Origin: Fibrella forsythiae
Lineage (GTDB): Bacteria > Bacteroidota > Bacteroidia > Cytophagales > Spirosomataceae
Direction: 5' to 3'
DNA length: 64,000 nucleotides
NCBI RefSeq assembly: GCF_017353175.1
Contig: NZ_JAFMYW010000002.1
Location: forward strand, 744,001-808,000
This document shows positions 9,611-18,002 of this stretch, piece after piece. The notes below the pieces were generated by a model that had not been told where the DNA came from, searched no databases, and worked only from the letters and a program-made list of their open reading frames with translations. Within the stretch, counting starts at the first letter, position 1; the number at the start of each line of letters is the position of its first letter. The position numbers and the translations under genes were made by a program.

Positions 9611-10861
9611 TTACCCCCGAGTTTGACCGGTTCCGGTAACAACCCATTTCTCTGTCACCAGTTTTTCGAGCGCAAACGGGCCGCGGGCGTGAAGTTTCTG
9701 CGTCGAGATGCCAATTTCCGCGCCAAGGCCAAAACAGCCACCGTCGGTAAAGCGGGTGGATGCGTTTGCGTATACGGCCGCCGCATCCACCTCCGTCAAA
9801 AACTGATCAATCAGGGTCTGATTGCCTGAAACAATGGCTTCCGAATGTTTCGACGAATACGCCTGAATGTGCGAGAGGGCTTCGTCAATATCCGAAACGA
9901 CTTTTACCGCGCATTTGAAATCCAGAAACTCACGACCGAAATCGGCGGGTTGCGCTGGTTGCAGGTACGGATAGCCCGCCTGTTCCAGAATAGCATAAGC
10001 TGTTTCATCGGCAAACACTTCGACCTGATAAGCCAGAAAATCGTCGATCAACAAAGGCAAGAATGTACCCGCAACAGCTTCGTCGACCAGTACGCCATCA
10101 AGGGAATTACAAACCGATGGGCGCGATACTTTCGCGTTTACCACAATGCGGGCCGCCATGGCCAGATCGGCCGACTGCTCAACGTAGGTATGACAAACGC
10201 CCGCTCCGGTTTCGATAGTAGGGATCTGGGAATGGGTACGAACGTACCTGATCAGTGATTCTGAGCCCCGCGGAATAATAATGTCGACGTACCTGGTGGC
10301 AGTAAGCAGCTCGTTTACTACAGCCCGGTCGGGGGGTAACAGCAATACGGCTTCTTTAGGTACGTTAAATTCAATCAGCACACGTTGTATAAGGCTAACC
10401 AGAATCCGGTTTGAACAATCGGCCTCTTTACCGCCTTTCAGTACGCACGCGTTGCCAGAACGTAGACACAATGCCGCTACATCGACCGTTACGTTCGGAC
10501 GTGATTCATAAATAACGCCAACCACCCCGAGCGGAACATACAGTTTTTTGAGTGTCAGGCCCGGTTCTATCTCACGCTCCAGTTGCACTACCCCCGCCGG
10601 ATCGGGCAGCATCGCCACCTGATGGAGGCTGTCGGCCAGATCGGCTACCCGTGCTTCGGTCAGTCGGAGGCGGTCTTTCTTGCTGTCTGTGTCAGGCATC
10701 CGATCCAGATCGCGCTGGTTTTCGGTCAGAATGGTGGCTGAATTAGCCAGCAACACATCGGCCAGCCGATTGAGCAAGGCTGTTTTCTGATCGCTGCTCA
10801 TGCGCCGAACGGCTGAGGCGGCCTGCTGAGTTGCCTGAAGGAGTGGGGTAATTGGAGTCAT
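9611..10861 (-). CDS. proA: Gamma-glutamyl phosphate reductase
   Basis: Second step of proline synthesis: NADPH-dependent reduction of glutamyl 5-phosphate to the semialdehyde. Aldehyde dehydrogenase fold with the catalytic Cys in SRPSVCNSLDGVL, the ProA motif VIYESRPNVTVDVAALC, and the C-terminal STRFTDGGCFGLGAEIGIST. Its 416 residues match the family length. The ATG lies 54 bases after the proB stop, so proB and proA form one operon. The plus-strand LytTR gene ends only ten bases from its stop. Confidence 0.96.
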   Translation of the reverse strand: MTPITPLLQATQQAASAVRRMSSDQKTALLNRLADVLLANSATILTENQRDLDRMPDTDSKKDRLRLTEARVADLADSLHQVAMLPDPAGVVQLEREIEPGLTLKKLYVPLGVVGVIYESRPNVTVDVAALCLRSGNACVLKGGKEADCSNRILVSLIQRVLIEFNVPKEAVLLLPPDRAVVNELLTATRYVDIIIPRGSESLIRYVRTHSQIPTIETGAGVCHTYVEQSADLAMAARIVVNAKVSRPSVCNSLDGVLVDEAVAGTFLPLLIDDFLAYQVEVFADETAYAILEQAGYPYLQPAQPADFGREFLDFKCAVKVVSDIDEALSHIQAYSSKHSEAIVSGNQTLIDQFLTEVDAAAVYANASTRFTDGGCFGLGAEIGISTQKLHARGPFALEKLVTEKWVVTGTGQTRG

Positions 10862-10915
10862 ACTGGTAAGAATATCAGGTACGTTGCTGGGGCGAACGGG
10901 CTTTTTAACAGCGTA

Positions 10916-11950
10916 TTACAAAAGTACAATGTCATTGGCATTCGCCACTTCTACATTTTGCCGGGAAGCCAGATTCGCCAGATCGAACGAGGAGAGGCGG
11001 GCCTGAGCAACGGCTACAGCTGTGCCCGATTCATCAACGATTTCGATGACTTCACCTGCCGAAAATTCGCCGAGAATTTCGGCTATACCAACGGCCAGCA
11101 GACTACTCCGGCGTTGCAGGGCTACTGCGGCGCCGGTATCAACTTTCACGCGCCCGACCACCAAACTGCCGCTGCCCAGCCACCGGCTGCGTGCCGATAA
11201 GGTCATGGGTTGCGGTTCAATCTGTGTGCCAATAGTGCCATCCAACGCTTTACGAATACTTTCAGCTTCGGTCAACCCAAAGATAACGACTCGAATACCC
11301 ATGCGCGTGGCCAGCTTGGCAAAGGTCAGTTTGGAGGCCATTCCGCCCAGCCCCATCGACGATTTATCGGTACGAACTACGCCAAAAACGGCTTCGGTTA
11401 GCCTGGGTACGTGCCTGATCAGATTGCCGTCGGGGTCGAGCAGGCCGCCCACCGACGTGCAGAGCATAAGCACTTCGGCGCCAAAACCTACGGCCAGTAG
11501 CGTAGCCAGTTCATCGTTGTCTGAGAATTTCAGTTCGCGGTTGCTGACCACATCATTCTCATTCACGATGGGGATAATGCCGTTTCCCCAAAGCTCTTCA
11601 TACGTATCTTTTAGCTGCAGGAACTGATCGCGGTTGGCGAAGTGATGCCGTTCGCAGAGGCTCTGCGCTACGGTAATGCCGTATACGTCGAAAAAACGAC
11701 TATACAGGTTCAGCAACAGGTGATTGCCAACCGCCGCTGCTGCTTTTCGCTGACTGATCTCACCCCGGTAATTAGCAATACTCGCCCGGCCAGCACCCAC
11801 GGCACCCGACGAAACGAGCACAATATGATATTGATCGCGCAGGGTTGATACCTGACGGGCAATGTCCATCATGGCGGGTTTGTTCAACTCGCCGGTGGGT
11901 AATGTAATGGAAGCGGTACCAAATTTTAGAACAAGAATCGGAAGGGACAT
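10916..11950 (-). CDS. proB: Glutamate 5-kinase
   Basis: First and feedback-controlled step of proline synthesis, phosphorylating glutamate. An amino-acid kinase domain starts at the N-terminus (LVLKFGTASITL, LVSSGAVGAGR, IPIVNENDVVS, GLGGMASKL), followed by a C-terminal PUA domain (about residues 255-344). ATG 11950 gives 344 residues; the longer in-frame reading to 12019 would run through a -7 box and is unlikely. First gene of proBA. Confidence 0.94.
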   Translation of the reverse strand: MSLPILVLKFGTASITLPTGELNKPAMMDIARQVSTLRDQYHIVLVSSGAVGAGRASIANYRGEISQRKAAAAVGNHLLLNLYSRFFDVYGITVAQSLCERHHFANRDQFLQLKDTYEELWGNGIIPIVNENDVVSNRELKFSDNDELATLLAVGFGAEVLMLCTSVGGLLDPDGNLIRHVPRLTEAVFGVVRTDKSSMGLGGMASKLTFAKLATRMGIRVVIFGLTEAESIRKALDGTIGTQIEPQPMTLSARSRWLGSGSLVVGRVKVDTGAAVALQRRSSLLAVGIAEILGEFSAGEVIEIVDESGTAVAVAQARLSSFDLANLASRQNVEVANANDIVLL

Positions 11951-11954
11951 GGGG

Positions 11955-11962
11955 CAAAAATA
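11955..11962 (-). promoter_or_regulatory. -7 box directly ahead of proB
   Basis: TATTTTTG on the minus strand, an exact TAnnTTTG, ending only four bases before the proB ATG. If used, transcription would start at or next to the start codon, giving a leaderless or nearly leaderless message. Confidence 0.45.
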
Positions 11963-12046
11963 AGCCCAAACGCCGAAGTATAAGGTGTAGAGGCCTGCTA
12001 TCGAAGCACAATGCCACAAATTGACCGATCAATAATGGCCTTGTTG

Positions 12047-12676
12047 TCAGTCGCCAGCGTGACTTTTGAAGAGGTGCTCGATGGCCGCTTCCGTGAAGCG
12101 TGCTTTACGACGAAGTGCTTTTTTGAGCAGATTGGTATAGTCGCGTTTGCTGATGTCAATGGCGCCATACCGCTTCACATTATCGTTGATAAACTGGGTA
12201 TCCAGCAACTGAAACTGCTGTTCCCGTAAGATGAGAATCAGGTGATGAAAGGCTACTTTCGAGGCGTTGGGTACGTGGTGAAACATGGATTCACCAAAAA
12301 AAACCGAGCCAATAGCAACTCCATACAGGCCGCCTACCAGTTGGTTGTCTATATAGGTTTCAACGCTATGGGCCAGACCCATCCGGTGCAATTCGGTGTA
12401 GGCGTTAATAATCTCTTCCGAGATCCAGGTGCTGTCGTCCTCAGAACGGGGAACGGCGCAATAGCGCATAACCTGCTCAAAATCAGTGTTGATTCGAATG
12501 TCGAATAACCGCTTATTCAGGGTGGGGCGTAACGATTTGGCAGGCTTGTAGGTATCGAGCGGGATAATGGCACGGGGGTCTGGCGAGTACCAGTAAAGCG
12601 TACCGTCGGCATCGGCCATCGGGAAGATGCCGTTGATATAACCGTAGATGAGATCGTCGGCGGTCAGCTTATTCAT
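12047..12676 (-). CDS. aat: Leucyl/phenylalanyl-tRNA-protein transferase
   Basis: Transfers Leu or Phe from aminoacyl-tRNA to proteins with N-terminal Arg or Lys, marking them for degradation by the N-end rule. Family motifs are present: GYINGIFPMAD near the N-terminus, YWYSPDPRAIIPL, and the core GGLYGVAIGSVFFGESMFH. ATG 12676 is chosen (209 residues): the longer reading starts at a TTG that overlaps a TAACTTTG -7 box. ClpS and ClpA partners are not in this window. Confidence 0.93.
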   Translation of the reverse strand: MNKLTADDLIYGYINGIFPMADADGTLYWYSPDPRAIIPLDTYKPAKSLRPTLNKRLFDIRINTDFEQVMRYCAVPRSEDDSTWISEEIINAYTELHRMGLAHSVETYIDNQLVGGLYGVAIGSVFFGESMFHHVPNASKVAFHHLILILREQQFQLLDTQFINDNVKRYGAIDISKRDYTNLLKKALRRKARFTEAAIEHLFKSHAGD

Positions 12677-12703
12677 GAAATCCGAAAGGGATAGCTGTTT
12701 TAA

Positions 12704-12711
12704 CAAAGTTA
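12704..12711 (-). promoter_or_regulatory. -7 box ahead of aat
   Basis: TAACTTTG on the minus strand, exact TAnnTTTG, 27 bases upstream of the chosen ATG at 12676. Supports the shorter start. Confidence 0.45.
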
Positions 12712-12792
12712 TAGAAAACTTCGTCTAACCAACAAGCTCACAAACGGTTAAGTTTGGCACGGTGAAGGCAGTGCTACCGGCTTGGCTAACTC

Positions 12793-12828
12793 AAAAAAAA
12801 AGCTACGCCAACTGAAGTAGCGTAGCTT
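12793..12828 (-). terminator. Intrinsic terminator after the small membrane protein gene
   Basis: Nine-base perfect stem (12800-12808 with 12820-12828) and an 11-base loop, followed on the minus strand by a run of eight T. It sits ten bases after the stop of the 56-residue gene and ends that transcript before aat. Confidence 0.8.
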
Positions 12829-12837
12829 GATTACTGA

Positions 12838-13008
12838 CTATTTGGTCTTTCGACGCTGCCGGGCAAAATAAACGGACAAGACGCCGGCCGTTACTCCGCT
12901 GGCAAGAACCGGAGGGGCCTCGTAGCCGCCAAAATAGCGGAGGGCCGTAAAAAAGAGTTGCACTACCAATACAAAGCTGAGCAACTTCAATAAGTCGTTA
13001 CGATTCAT
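12838..13008 (-). CDS. Small membrane protein (56 residues), unknown function
   Basis: Begins MNRNDLLKLLSFVLVVQLFF and ends FARQRRKTK. Two hydrophobic stretches (LLSFVLVVQLFFTALRYF and PPVLASGVTAGVLSVYF) flank a short GGYEAP loop, and the positive C-terminus suggests both ends face the cytoplasm. The ATG lies 72 bases after the anti-sigma stop on the same strand and a clear terminator follows, so it is likely the third gene of the sigma/anti-sigma transcript. Coding is supported by the intact frame, terminator placement and membrane-like composition; there is no known family. Confidence 0.65.
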   Translation of the reverse strand: MNRNDLLKLLSFVLVVQLFFTALRYFGGYEAPPVLASGVTAGVLSVYFARQRRKTK

Positions 13009-13080
13009 ATGTAGGTTAGTAAAAAAAGAGAAAGTCTACTAAACTACAGGGTTTTGTCTGGAATGCCAAACTGAATCAGC

Positions 13081-14847
13081 TTAGAACCGGTAGAACAAAC
13101 GTCCGCGAACCCCAAAAGAGGCCGAATTCAGGCAAGCGTCCACATCGGTAAGCGGCATAAGAATCACCGGACTTACCTGTGCGGTCAGTCGATTCCATTG
13201 CCGTTCAACACCAACGCCGGTTGTCCAACTGCTGTACCAGAGTTGCGGGCGTTTCACCGTCAGATTCTCCCGTATCTCATCGCGTGGGCCATAGTGTTCA
13301 TAGGCATACGTAACTGTTTCGCGGGGGTTCAAACTCAGGTTAAGCCCAACAAATGGCGTCAGTACAAAGCTGCTTCGCAGGCCAATCCGATACCCAAGCT
13401 GCAGCGGAATCGCCAGTGACTGCCCGGCCCGGCTAATATCTGTGACTTCGGGTGGACGACCGGGGCCAATTGGTATTTTGGCCGTGCCGGGATAATCTTT
13501 CCGGAAATCACGCTTTGTTTTGTTCATGAACAGCTGCTCGTTCTGATACGCATCACCTGCCCAGTTAATCTGACTTAACCCAGTTCCAACCGTCCAGTGA
13601 TTTGCTACGATAGCCTCTGCGTAAACACCCAGGCCAGTTTGAGCCGTGCCTAACTCGCCACCAACGCCAACCCGGAACTCAACGGGTAATGGCGTAGTGT
13701 GTTTCTGGGGTGAAGCCGGTTCAGCAGCAGCCACGGAAGAACTCAGCGAAGTCATATACGGTGATCGGTAACGTACCCGGCGCAAATGACGCTGCCAACT
13801 CTCTGCCAACGCCTCTGAGGGGCCGGCTGGGGCCATCGGCACCAAGGGGTGCACGGTAGCCAACGGACCCGAGGCCATGATTGACGGGTTAGCCTGAGCT
13901 GTTTCGGCAGTCCCTGCCTGATTCGTTACTGAGGGAGAGTAAAGAGTGGGTTCATTCGTTTTGGTTAAACGGTCGACTGATTGGTTCGATTGGTAATCAA
14001 CAGGTTGGCCGTTCGTTTCCAGCAAACCTGCCCGGCCGGTGCGGCGCGTAACTGTCCGACCCGATTCGGGAGGAATCGGAATGGATCCGATAGGAGCAGA
14101 CCTGTAGCGGGATTGATCCGTTGCTACCGGATTGGTTTTATAGGCAGACCGACCGGTCATCAGGGGATTGCTAACCGTCGTGGCCGGTCCGGTTTCCAGT
14201 TGGTCACTTGCCGACTGAGGCTGGCCCGTAAGCGTTCGCTGGGTATTTCTGGTTGGCTGACTGGCGGCAAGCTGATCCGTAACAGGCGTCCGTTGCGATC
14301 GTACCCGACTGTCGGCACGGGCTGGCCCACTGAATTTATCAGACACACTCATTGAGGCCGGCCCCCCTGTTTCGTTGGTGGCAGCAAGTGGTGCATCGGC
14401 TACCCGTTGGCGGCTGTTATAGGATCGGTATACTTCATACGGAGCCGACGAGGTCTCTGACGGGCGGGCGGCGAATGCATCAGATTGGGTTGATCGGGTC
14501 AGATAGACCGTATCTACCCGGGCCGATGCTGTATTCATAGCCGAAACCGACTTCTGCAGGCGCATCTGTGACTGTTCCAGCCGTTCAACCGTTTTGGTCA
14601 ACGTCTGTACGTGTTCGTTCAGCGACTGCGTAGTTCGGTATTGCCAAACGGTAGTGATCATCACACCCGCAACGGCGGCGGCCATTAAAGCGGGTTGGAG
14701 CCACCGGGTAGGGGTTTGCCACAACGACGGCGGAAAGCCCTGAACACCCATGAACCGCTGAAACTGAGTCCAGTTTTTTTCCTGAAACGGAGGGTCAACT
14801 CCTTCTAGTTTTCGGCGGATGGCGTCGTCAAACGGATCAGTTTTCAT
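13081..14847 (-). CDS. Anti-sigma-like protein fused to an outer-membrane beta-barrel
   Basis: The 588-residue protein has a short cytoplasmic N-terminus (MKTDPFDDAIRRKLEGVDPP), one membrane helix at about residues 50-69, a coiled-coil stretch at about 73-104, a long Ser/Thr/Pro/Gln-rich linker to about 380, and a C-terminal barrel-like domain (about 388-588) that ends in aromatic Phe (GRLFYRF), as outer-membrane barrels do. Its ATG overlaps the end of the sigma gene by 11 bases. The layout matches the dual membrane-spanning anti-sigma (Dma) type described in Bacteroides: N-terminus holds the sigma factor, barrel sits in the outer membrane. Assignment by architecture only. Confidence 0.75.
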   Translation of the reverse strand: MKTDPFDDAIRRKLEGVDPPFQEKNWTQFQRFMGVQGFPPSLWQTPTRWLQPALMAAAVAGVMITTVWQYRTTQSLNEHVQTLTKTVERLEQSQMRLQKSVSAMNTASARVDTVYLTRSTQSDAFAARPSETSSAPYEVYRSYNSRQRVADAPLAATNETGGPASMSVSDKFSGPARADSRVRSQRTPVTDQLAASQPTRNTQRTLTGQPQSASDQLETGPATTVSNPLMTGRSAYKTNPVATDQSRYRSAPIGSIPIPPESGRTVTRRTGRAGLLETNGQPVDYQSNQSVDRLTKTNEPTLYSPSVTNQAGTAETAQANPSIMASGPLATVHPLVPMAPAGPSEALAESWQRHLRRVRYRSPYMTSLSSSVAAAEPASPQKHTTPLPVEFRVGVGGELGTAQTGLGVYAEAIVANHWTVGTGLSQINWAGDAYQNEQLFMNKTKRDFRKDYPGTAKIPIGPGRPPEVTDISRAGQSLAIPLQLGYRIGLRSSFVLTPFVGLNLSLNPRETVTYAYEHYGPRDEIRENLTVKRPQLWYSSWTTGVGVERQWNRLTAQVSPVILMPLTDVDACLNSASFGVRGRLFYRF

Positions 14848-15445
14848 AGAATGGTGACGGACGTTTTGATGATGAAGAGGCGGTTGTAACTAATTCCTGA
14901 AGGCGAACCCGCGCCCGCAGGAAGTGAGACCGTATGGTTGCCTCATTAGCGTTGAGATTGTCGGCAACTTCGCGCAGGCTGTAGCCATCGACTACGTGCA
15001 TTAAGAATACCGTTCGGTGAATAGGGGGGAGCTGTTGTACCAGGGCCAGAATTTCTTCGGCGGCAAGCTGGTCAACGGCTGTTTCGTGTACGGGAATGTC
15101 GGGTGGTGGATTATTGCCGGCCGGTGGTGTTAATGAAACCGTATCGAGCTTATGATGTTTGCGATGGTAACTAATTGTGGTATTCACCACGATGGTCCGC
15201 AGCCAGGCCTTAAACGGCAACGAGGTATCATACGACCCCAAATGCTGAAATACCTTCAGAAAACTCTCATTCAGTACGTCATCGGCCTCATCAACATTAG
15301 CCATGTAGCGGAGGCAGACGCTTTTGGCGTAACTGTAATACTGCCGAAAGAGCGTCCGCTGTGCCCGAACGTCATTTGTTCGGCAGGCTTCGATAACGCT
15401 TAGCAGATCGTTATCGGTGAAGGAGGAACGGCGTCGGAAAAACAC
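14837..15445 (-). CDS. ECF sigma factor (sigma-70 family)
   Basis: Directs RNA polymerase to a small regulon. Region 2 is visible (LFRQYYSYAKSVCLRYM then DEADDVLNESFLKVFQHLGSYD and FKAWLRTIVVNTTISYHRK) and region 4 with its helix-turn-helix near the C-terminus (LPPIHRTVFLMHVVDGYSLREVADNL, NEATIRSHFLRARVRLQEL). At 202 residues it is of normal length. The stop overlaps the start of the anti-sigma gene, so the two are translationally coupled. The 255-base region upstream to 15700 holds its promoter and no other gene I can see. Confidence 0.94.
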   Translation of the reverse strand: MFFRRRSSFTDNDLLSVIEACRTNDVRAQRTLFRQYYSYAKSVCLRYMANVDEADDVLNESFLKVFQHLGSYDTSLPFKAWLRTIVVNTTISYHRKHHKLDTVSLTPPAGNNPPPDIPVHETAVDQLAAEEILALVQQLPPIHRTVFLMHVVDGYSLREVADNLNANEATIRSHFLRARVRLQELVTTASSSSKRPSPFYEN

Positions 15446-15700
15446 GAGCGTTGGCAGTTTAAATGAAACACACTACGTACAATACGCTACGCATAAACTA
15501 CCCTCCTTGTTGCAAGACAAACCTTAATCTAACAACTTTTTACACAGACCGATAAACCCTGAAAATTTGGCAATTGCCTGCAACGCCCGGTGAGGCTCGT
15601 ACGTAAGGATAATTGGCACGGGAAGGTCACCCGCACAGATCGCTTACTGACGCACAGATTGCTCACTGAACATGTACGCTAGACAACAATCACTACCACA

Positions 15701-16309
15701 ATGAAGGTACTTATTTTGGGGGGCACTCAGGCTTGCGGGCCAGGTTTACCCCCTGGCAAAAGCTACATGGCGCAGTTTGTCCGCCGCCTCCGTTCGTCGA
15801 GGCATCAGGTTCAGGTAGACAATCATCTCGTTAATATGGTTGAGGCCGTTCGGCTATTGCCCCAGTTACGCCTGTCTGATTACGACCTCATTCTACTTCA
15901 GTTCGACTCGCCGCTTGGCTGGCTTCCGTCGAAACCCGTTGGCAGGCTGCTCATGCACGCCCGGTTCTGGCTAAAAAGAGACCGGCTCGAACAGGCAAAA
16001 AAACACCGTGAACAGTTGGTACAGGTGCTGCTGCAAGTACGTGTGTACAATCGTCAGGTTGTGCTGATGTCTCCTCTGCCACATCGTAATGAGCTTGAAC
16101 AACAGTTCATCAGGATAACGCAGGCCATCTATGCGCAGGAAAGTCGTGAGTGGCAAGTCCCGCTCTTCGATCTGAGCCAGCATCTGCAGGGGGGCGATGA
16201 ACTCTTTCAGGCAGGCTCTTCAGACAAGCTGAGCGCTGTTGCTCATGAGGTGGTGGGCAGTGAACTACACACCTTCATTACCGAACCAACCTACACGCTA
16301 TGGTCCTAA
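15701..16309 (+). CDS. Conserved-looking protein, possibly SGNH-hydrolase-like
   Basis: A 202-residue soluble protein with no signal peptide. The start MKVLILGGTQACG and the later YDLILLQFDSPLGW and QVVLMSPLPHR resemble the spacing of SGNH/GDSL hydrolases (strand-nucleophile loop, then strand with a polar end), but the classical GDSL Ser and the DxxH end are not clear, so activity is doubtful. Followed at 83 bases by the PepSY-like lipoprotein gene on the same strand. Function unknown. Confidence 0.6.
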   Translation: MKVLILGGTQACGPGLPPGKSYMAQFVRRLRSSRHQVQVDNHLVNMVEAVRLLPQLRLSDYDLILLQFDSPLGWLPSKPVGRLLMHARFWLKRDRLEQAKKHREQLVQVLLQVRVYNRQVVLMSPLPHRNELEQQFIRITQAIYAQESREWQVPLFDLSQHLQGGDELFQAGSSDKLSAVAHEVVGSELHTFITEPTYTLWS

Positions 16310-16391
16310 CCTTTACTCGCCTGGTCGGCTCATCGATCAACTGGTTTTTACGCGTACCTACACTTTTCTCACTTTTCCAAAATCCATTTCT

Positions 16392-17051
16392 ATGCTACAA
16401 AAATTGATGTTTGGCTTGGCGCTGCTGGCCGCTGTTACCGCCTGCACTTCCCAAAGCAACTCTACCGTTGATCCGCAAACGGACGAGGCTTCGATTGTTG
16501 CGTCATTAGCTCGGTTAGGTAACCCAAACAACGCTACAGCCGTGACCGGAAAACCGTGTAACGAAACCATCGTTGCCAAAGAAACTGTACCTGCTGCTGT
16601 ATTCACGTATTTGCTGGCAACCTACCCAACTTACGTGTTTGTGCAGGCCGAGCAGGGCGTTGATCGCAGTGGGGCTACCTACTACGAAATTCAGTTTACG
16701 CTGGATGGCAAAACCCGCCAACTTCATTTCGACAAGGCAGGTACGTTGCTGCAGGGACCAGGGAATGGCCCGAAGGGCGGTGGCGGTCCCGGCGGACCCA
16801 AAGGTAATCGTACGCCGCCAATTCGGACGGTGATCACCGCCGATAAGTTGCCAGCCCCGGTAACTACGTACATGATGGCCAATTATGCTGGCTATTCACT
16901 TGTTCGGGCTGAAGTTGTGACCGATGCTACTACGGGTACTGTCATGTTCTACGATGTTCGGTACACCCTGAACGGTAAAACCAGCGAACTGCATTTCGAT
17001 GTGAACGGTAACCTGCAGGCACCACCTAAAGGTCATCAGGGCCCTGGCTGA
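16392..17051 (+). CDS. Lipoprotein with two PepSY-like (DUF2874) repeats
   Basis: A secreted lipoprotein: signal peptide MLQKLMFGLALLAAVTAC with the lipobox Cys at residue 18. Two homologous units follow, each of about 55 residues: one contains VPAAVFTYLLATYPTY ending KTRQLHFDKAGTLLQ, the other LPAPVTTYMMANYAGY ending KTSELHFDVNGNLQ. They are joined by a Gly/Pro/Lys-rich linker. This is the PepSY-like fold found in periplasmic inhibitors or binding proteins of Bacteroidota. ATG 16392 is chosen for the signal peptide; the longer frame to 16239 overlaps the upstream gene. Confidence 0.8.
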   Translation: MLQKLMFGLALLAAVTACTSQSNSTVDPQTDEASIVASLARLGNPNNATAVTGKPCNETIVAKETVPAAVFTYLLATYPTYVFVQAEQGVDRSGATYYEIQFTLDGKTRQLHFDKAGTLLQGPGNGPKGGGGPGGPKGNRTPPIRTVITADKLPAPVTTYMMANYAGYSLVRAEVVTDATTGTVMFYDVRYTLNGKTSELHFDVNGNLQAPPKGHQGPG

Positions 17052-17058
17052 TTTATTC

Positions 17059-17126
17059 CGTTTAGTTGTTAACGAAAAATGGCCCGCAGCGATCGCTGCG
17101 GGCCATTTTTCGTTAACAACTAAACG
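17059..17126. terminator. 68-bp perfect palindrome between convergent genes
   Basis: Every base from 17059 to 17092 pairs with 17126 down to 17093, centred on GCGATCGC, with AAAAAT on the left and ATTTTT on the right of the GC-rich core. It lies seven bases after the plus-strand stop and four bases before the minus-strand stop, so it can end transcripts from both sides. Confidence 0.9.
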
Positions 17127-17130
17127 AGTT

Positions 17131-17886
17131 CTACCGGCTGCGGCCAACCGCTACGGGTTCAACAATAGCGTCAACGTCGGCCAGGATACGGCCGCAGTGT
17201 TCGCAAACGATGATCTTCTTTTTGTCTTTGATGTCGGCCTGCCGTTGTGGAGGAACCACGTTGAAACAACCGCCGCAGGCACCACGACGCACTGTTACAA
17301 CGGCGAGCCCGTTGATGGCGTTGTTCCGGATTTTGTCGTACGAAAGCAGCAAACGGGCTTCCACATTTTTAGCCTGCTCGTCGCGCTCGATCGACAGAGA
17401 CCGTTCGTCGGCTTCGCTTTCGGCTACCAACTGATCAAGCTCCTGCTTTTTCATCTTCAGATCTTCTTTACGAAGATTGAGCGATTCCTGCGTAGTGTTG
17501 ATCTCTTCCTGCTTACCCTGAATCCGGAATTGTGATTCGGCAATTTTTTTGTCCGACAGTTCCATCTCCAGCGATTGCAGTTCGATTTCTTTCGTGATGG
17601 CGTCGAATTCCCGGTTGTTCCGCACGTTCATCTGTTGCTCTTTGTAGCGGGCAATCAGCTTGTCGGCGTCTTTCTTGATACCCTTATGACGGTCAACTTC
17701 TTCCTGAAGGGAGCTTACTTCACTATTGAATTTACCGACACGTGTTTCGAAACCGGCAATTTCGTCTTCAAGATCGCGAACTTCTTCGGGTAGGTCGCCC
17801 CGCATTTTGCGAATATCATTTAACTGAGAATCAATGGCCTGCAGTTTAAGAAGTGCGTCTAACTTTTGCGCTACCGTTAGTTCCAT
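17131..17886 (-). CDS. Zinc-ribbon coiled-coil protein (C4-type)
   Basis: Residues about 5-190 are a long charged coiled coil (SQLNDIRKMRGDLPEEVRDL and onward, rich in Glu/Lys heptads). The C-terminal region has a four-Cys zinc ribbon: CGGC in RRGACGGCFNVVPP and CEHC in IIVCEHCGRILAD. This matches the bacterial zf-RING_7/CT398-type proteins, proposed to bind nucleic acid or the flagellar/secretion apparatus; the role in this lineage is unknown. Downstream of the Nif3 gene on the same strand, with a hairpin spacer between; the pairing with Nif3 is recurrent in bacteria. Confidence 0.88.
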   Translation of the reverse strand: MELTVAQKLDALLKLQAIDSQLNDIRKMRGDLPEEVRDLEDEIAGFETRVGKFNSEVSSLQEEVDRHKGIKKDADKLIARYKEQQMNVRNNREFDAITKEIELQSLEMELSDKKIAESQFRIQGKQEEINTTQESLNLRKEDLKMKKQELDQLVAESEADERSLSIERDEQAKNVEARLLLSYDKIRNNAINGLAVVTVRRGACGGCFNVVPPQRQADIKDKKKIIVCEHCGRILADVDAIVEPVAVGRSR

Positions 17887-17916
17887 TCGGAGGAGTGATG
17901 TTTTAAAATGTATACT

Positions 17917-18002
17917 GAGAGAAGTGAGAAATAAGACGTGAGAAACAAGATGACCATTCGTTGTCAGGAGCCTGTCTCATATTTCTTGCTTCGTTGTTCT
18001 AT
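17917..18002. repeat. Intergenic heptad-type hairpin (Nif3 / zinc-ribbon)
   Basis: Left arm 17917-17953 shows seven-base words such as TGAGAAA, TAAGACG, TGAGAAA, CAAGATG; the right arm (17974-18002) is an imperfect, gapped complement of words like TGTCTCA, TATTTCT, TGCTTCG. It abuts the Nif3 stop and ends 30 bases before the zinc-ribbon ATG. Confidence 0.55.

Noticed and set aside
11951-12019. Longer start for proB
   Set aside because: It would read through a TAnnTTTG promoter box; kinase homology begins at the ATG at 11950.
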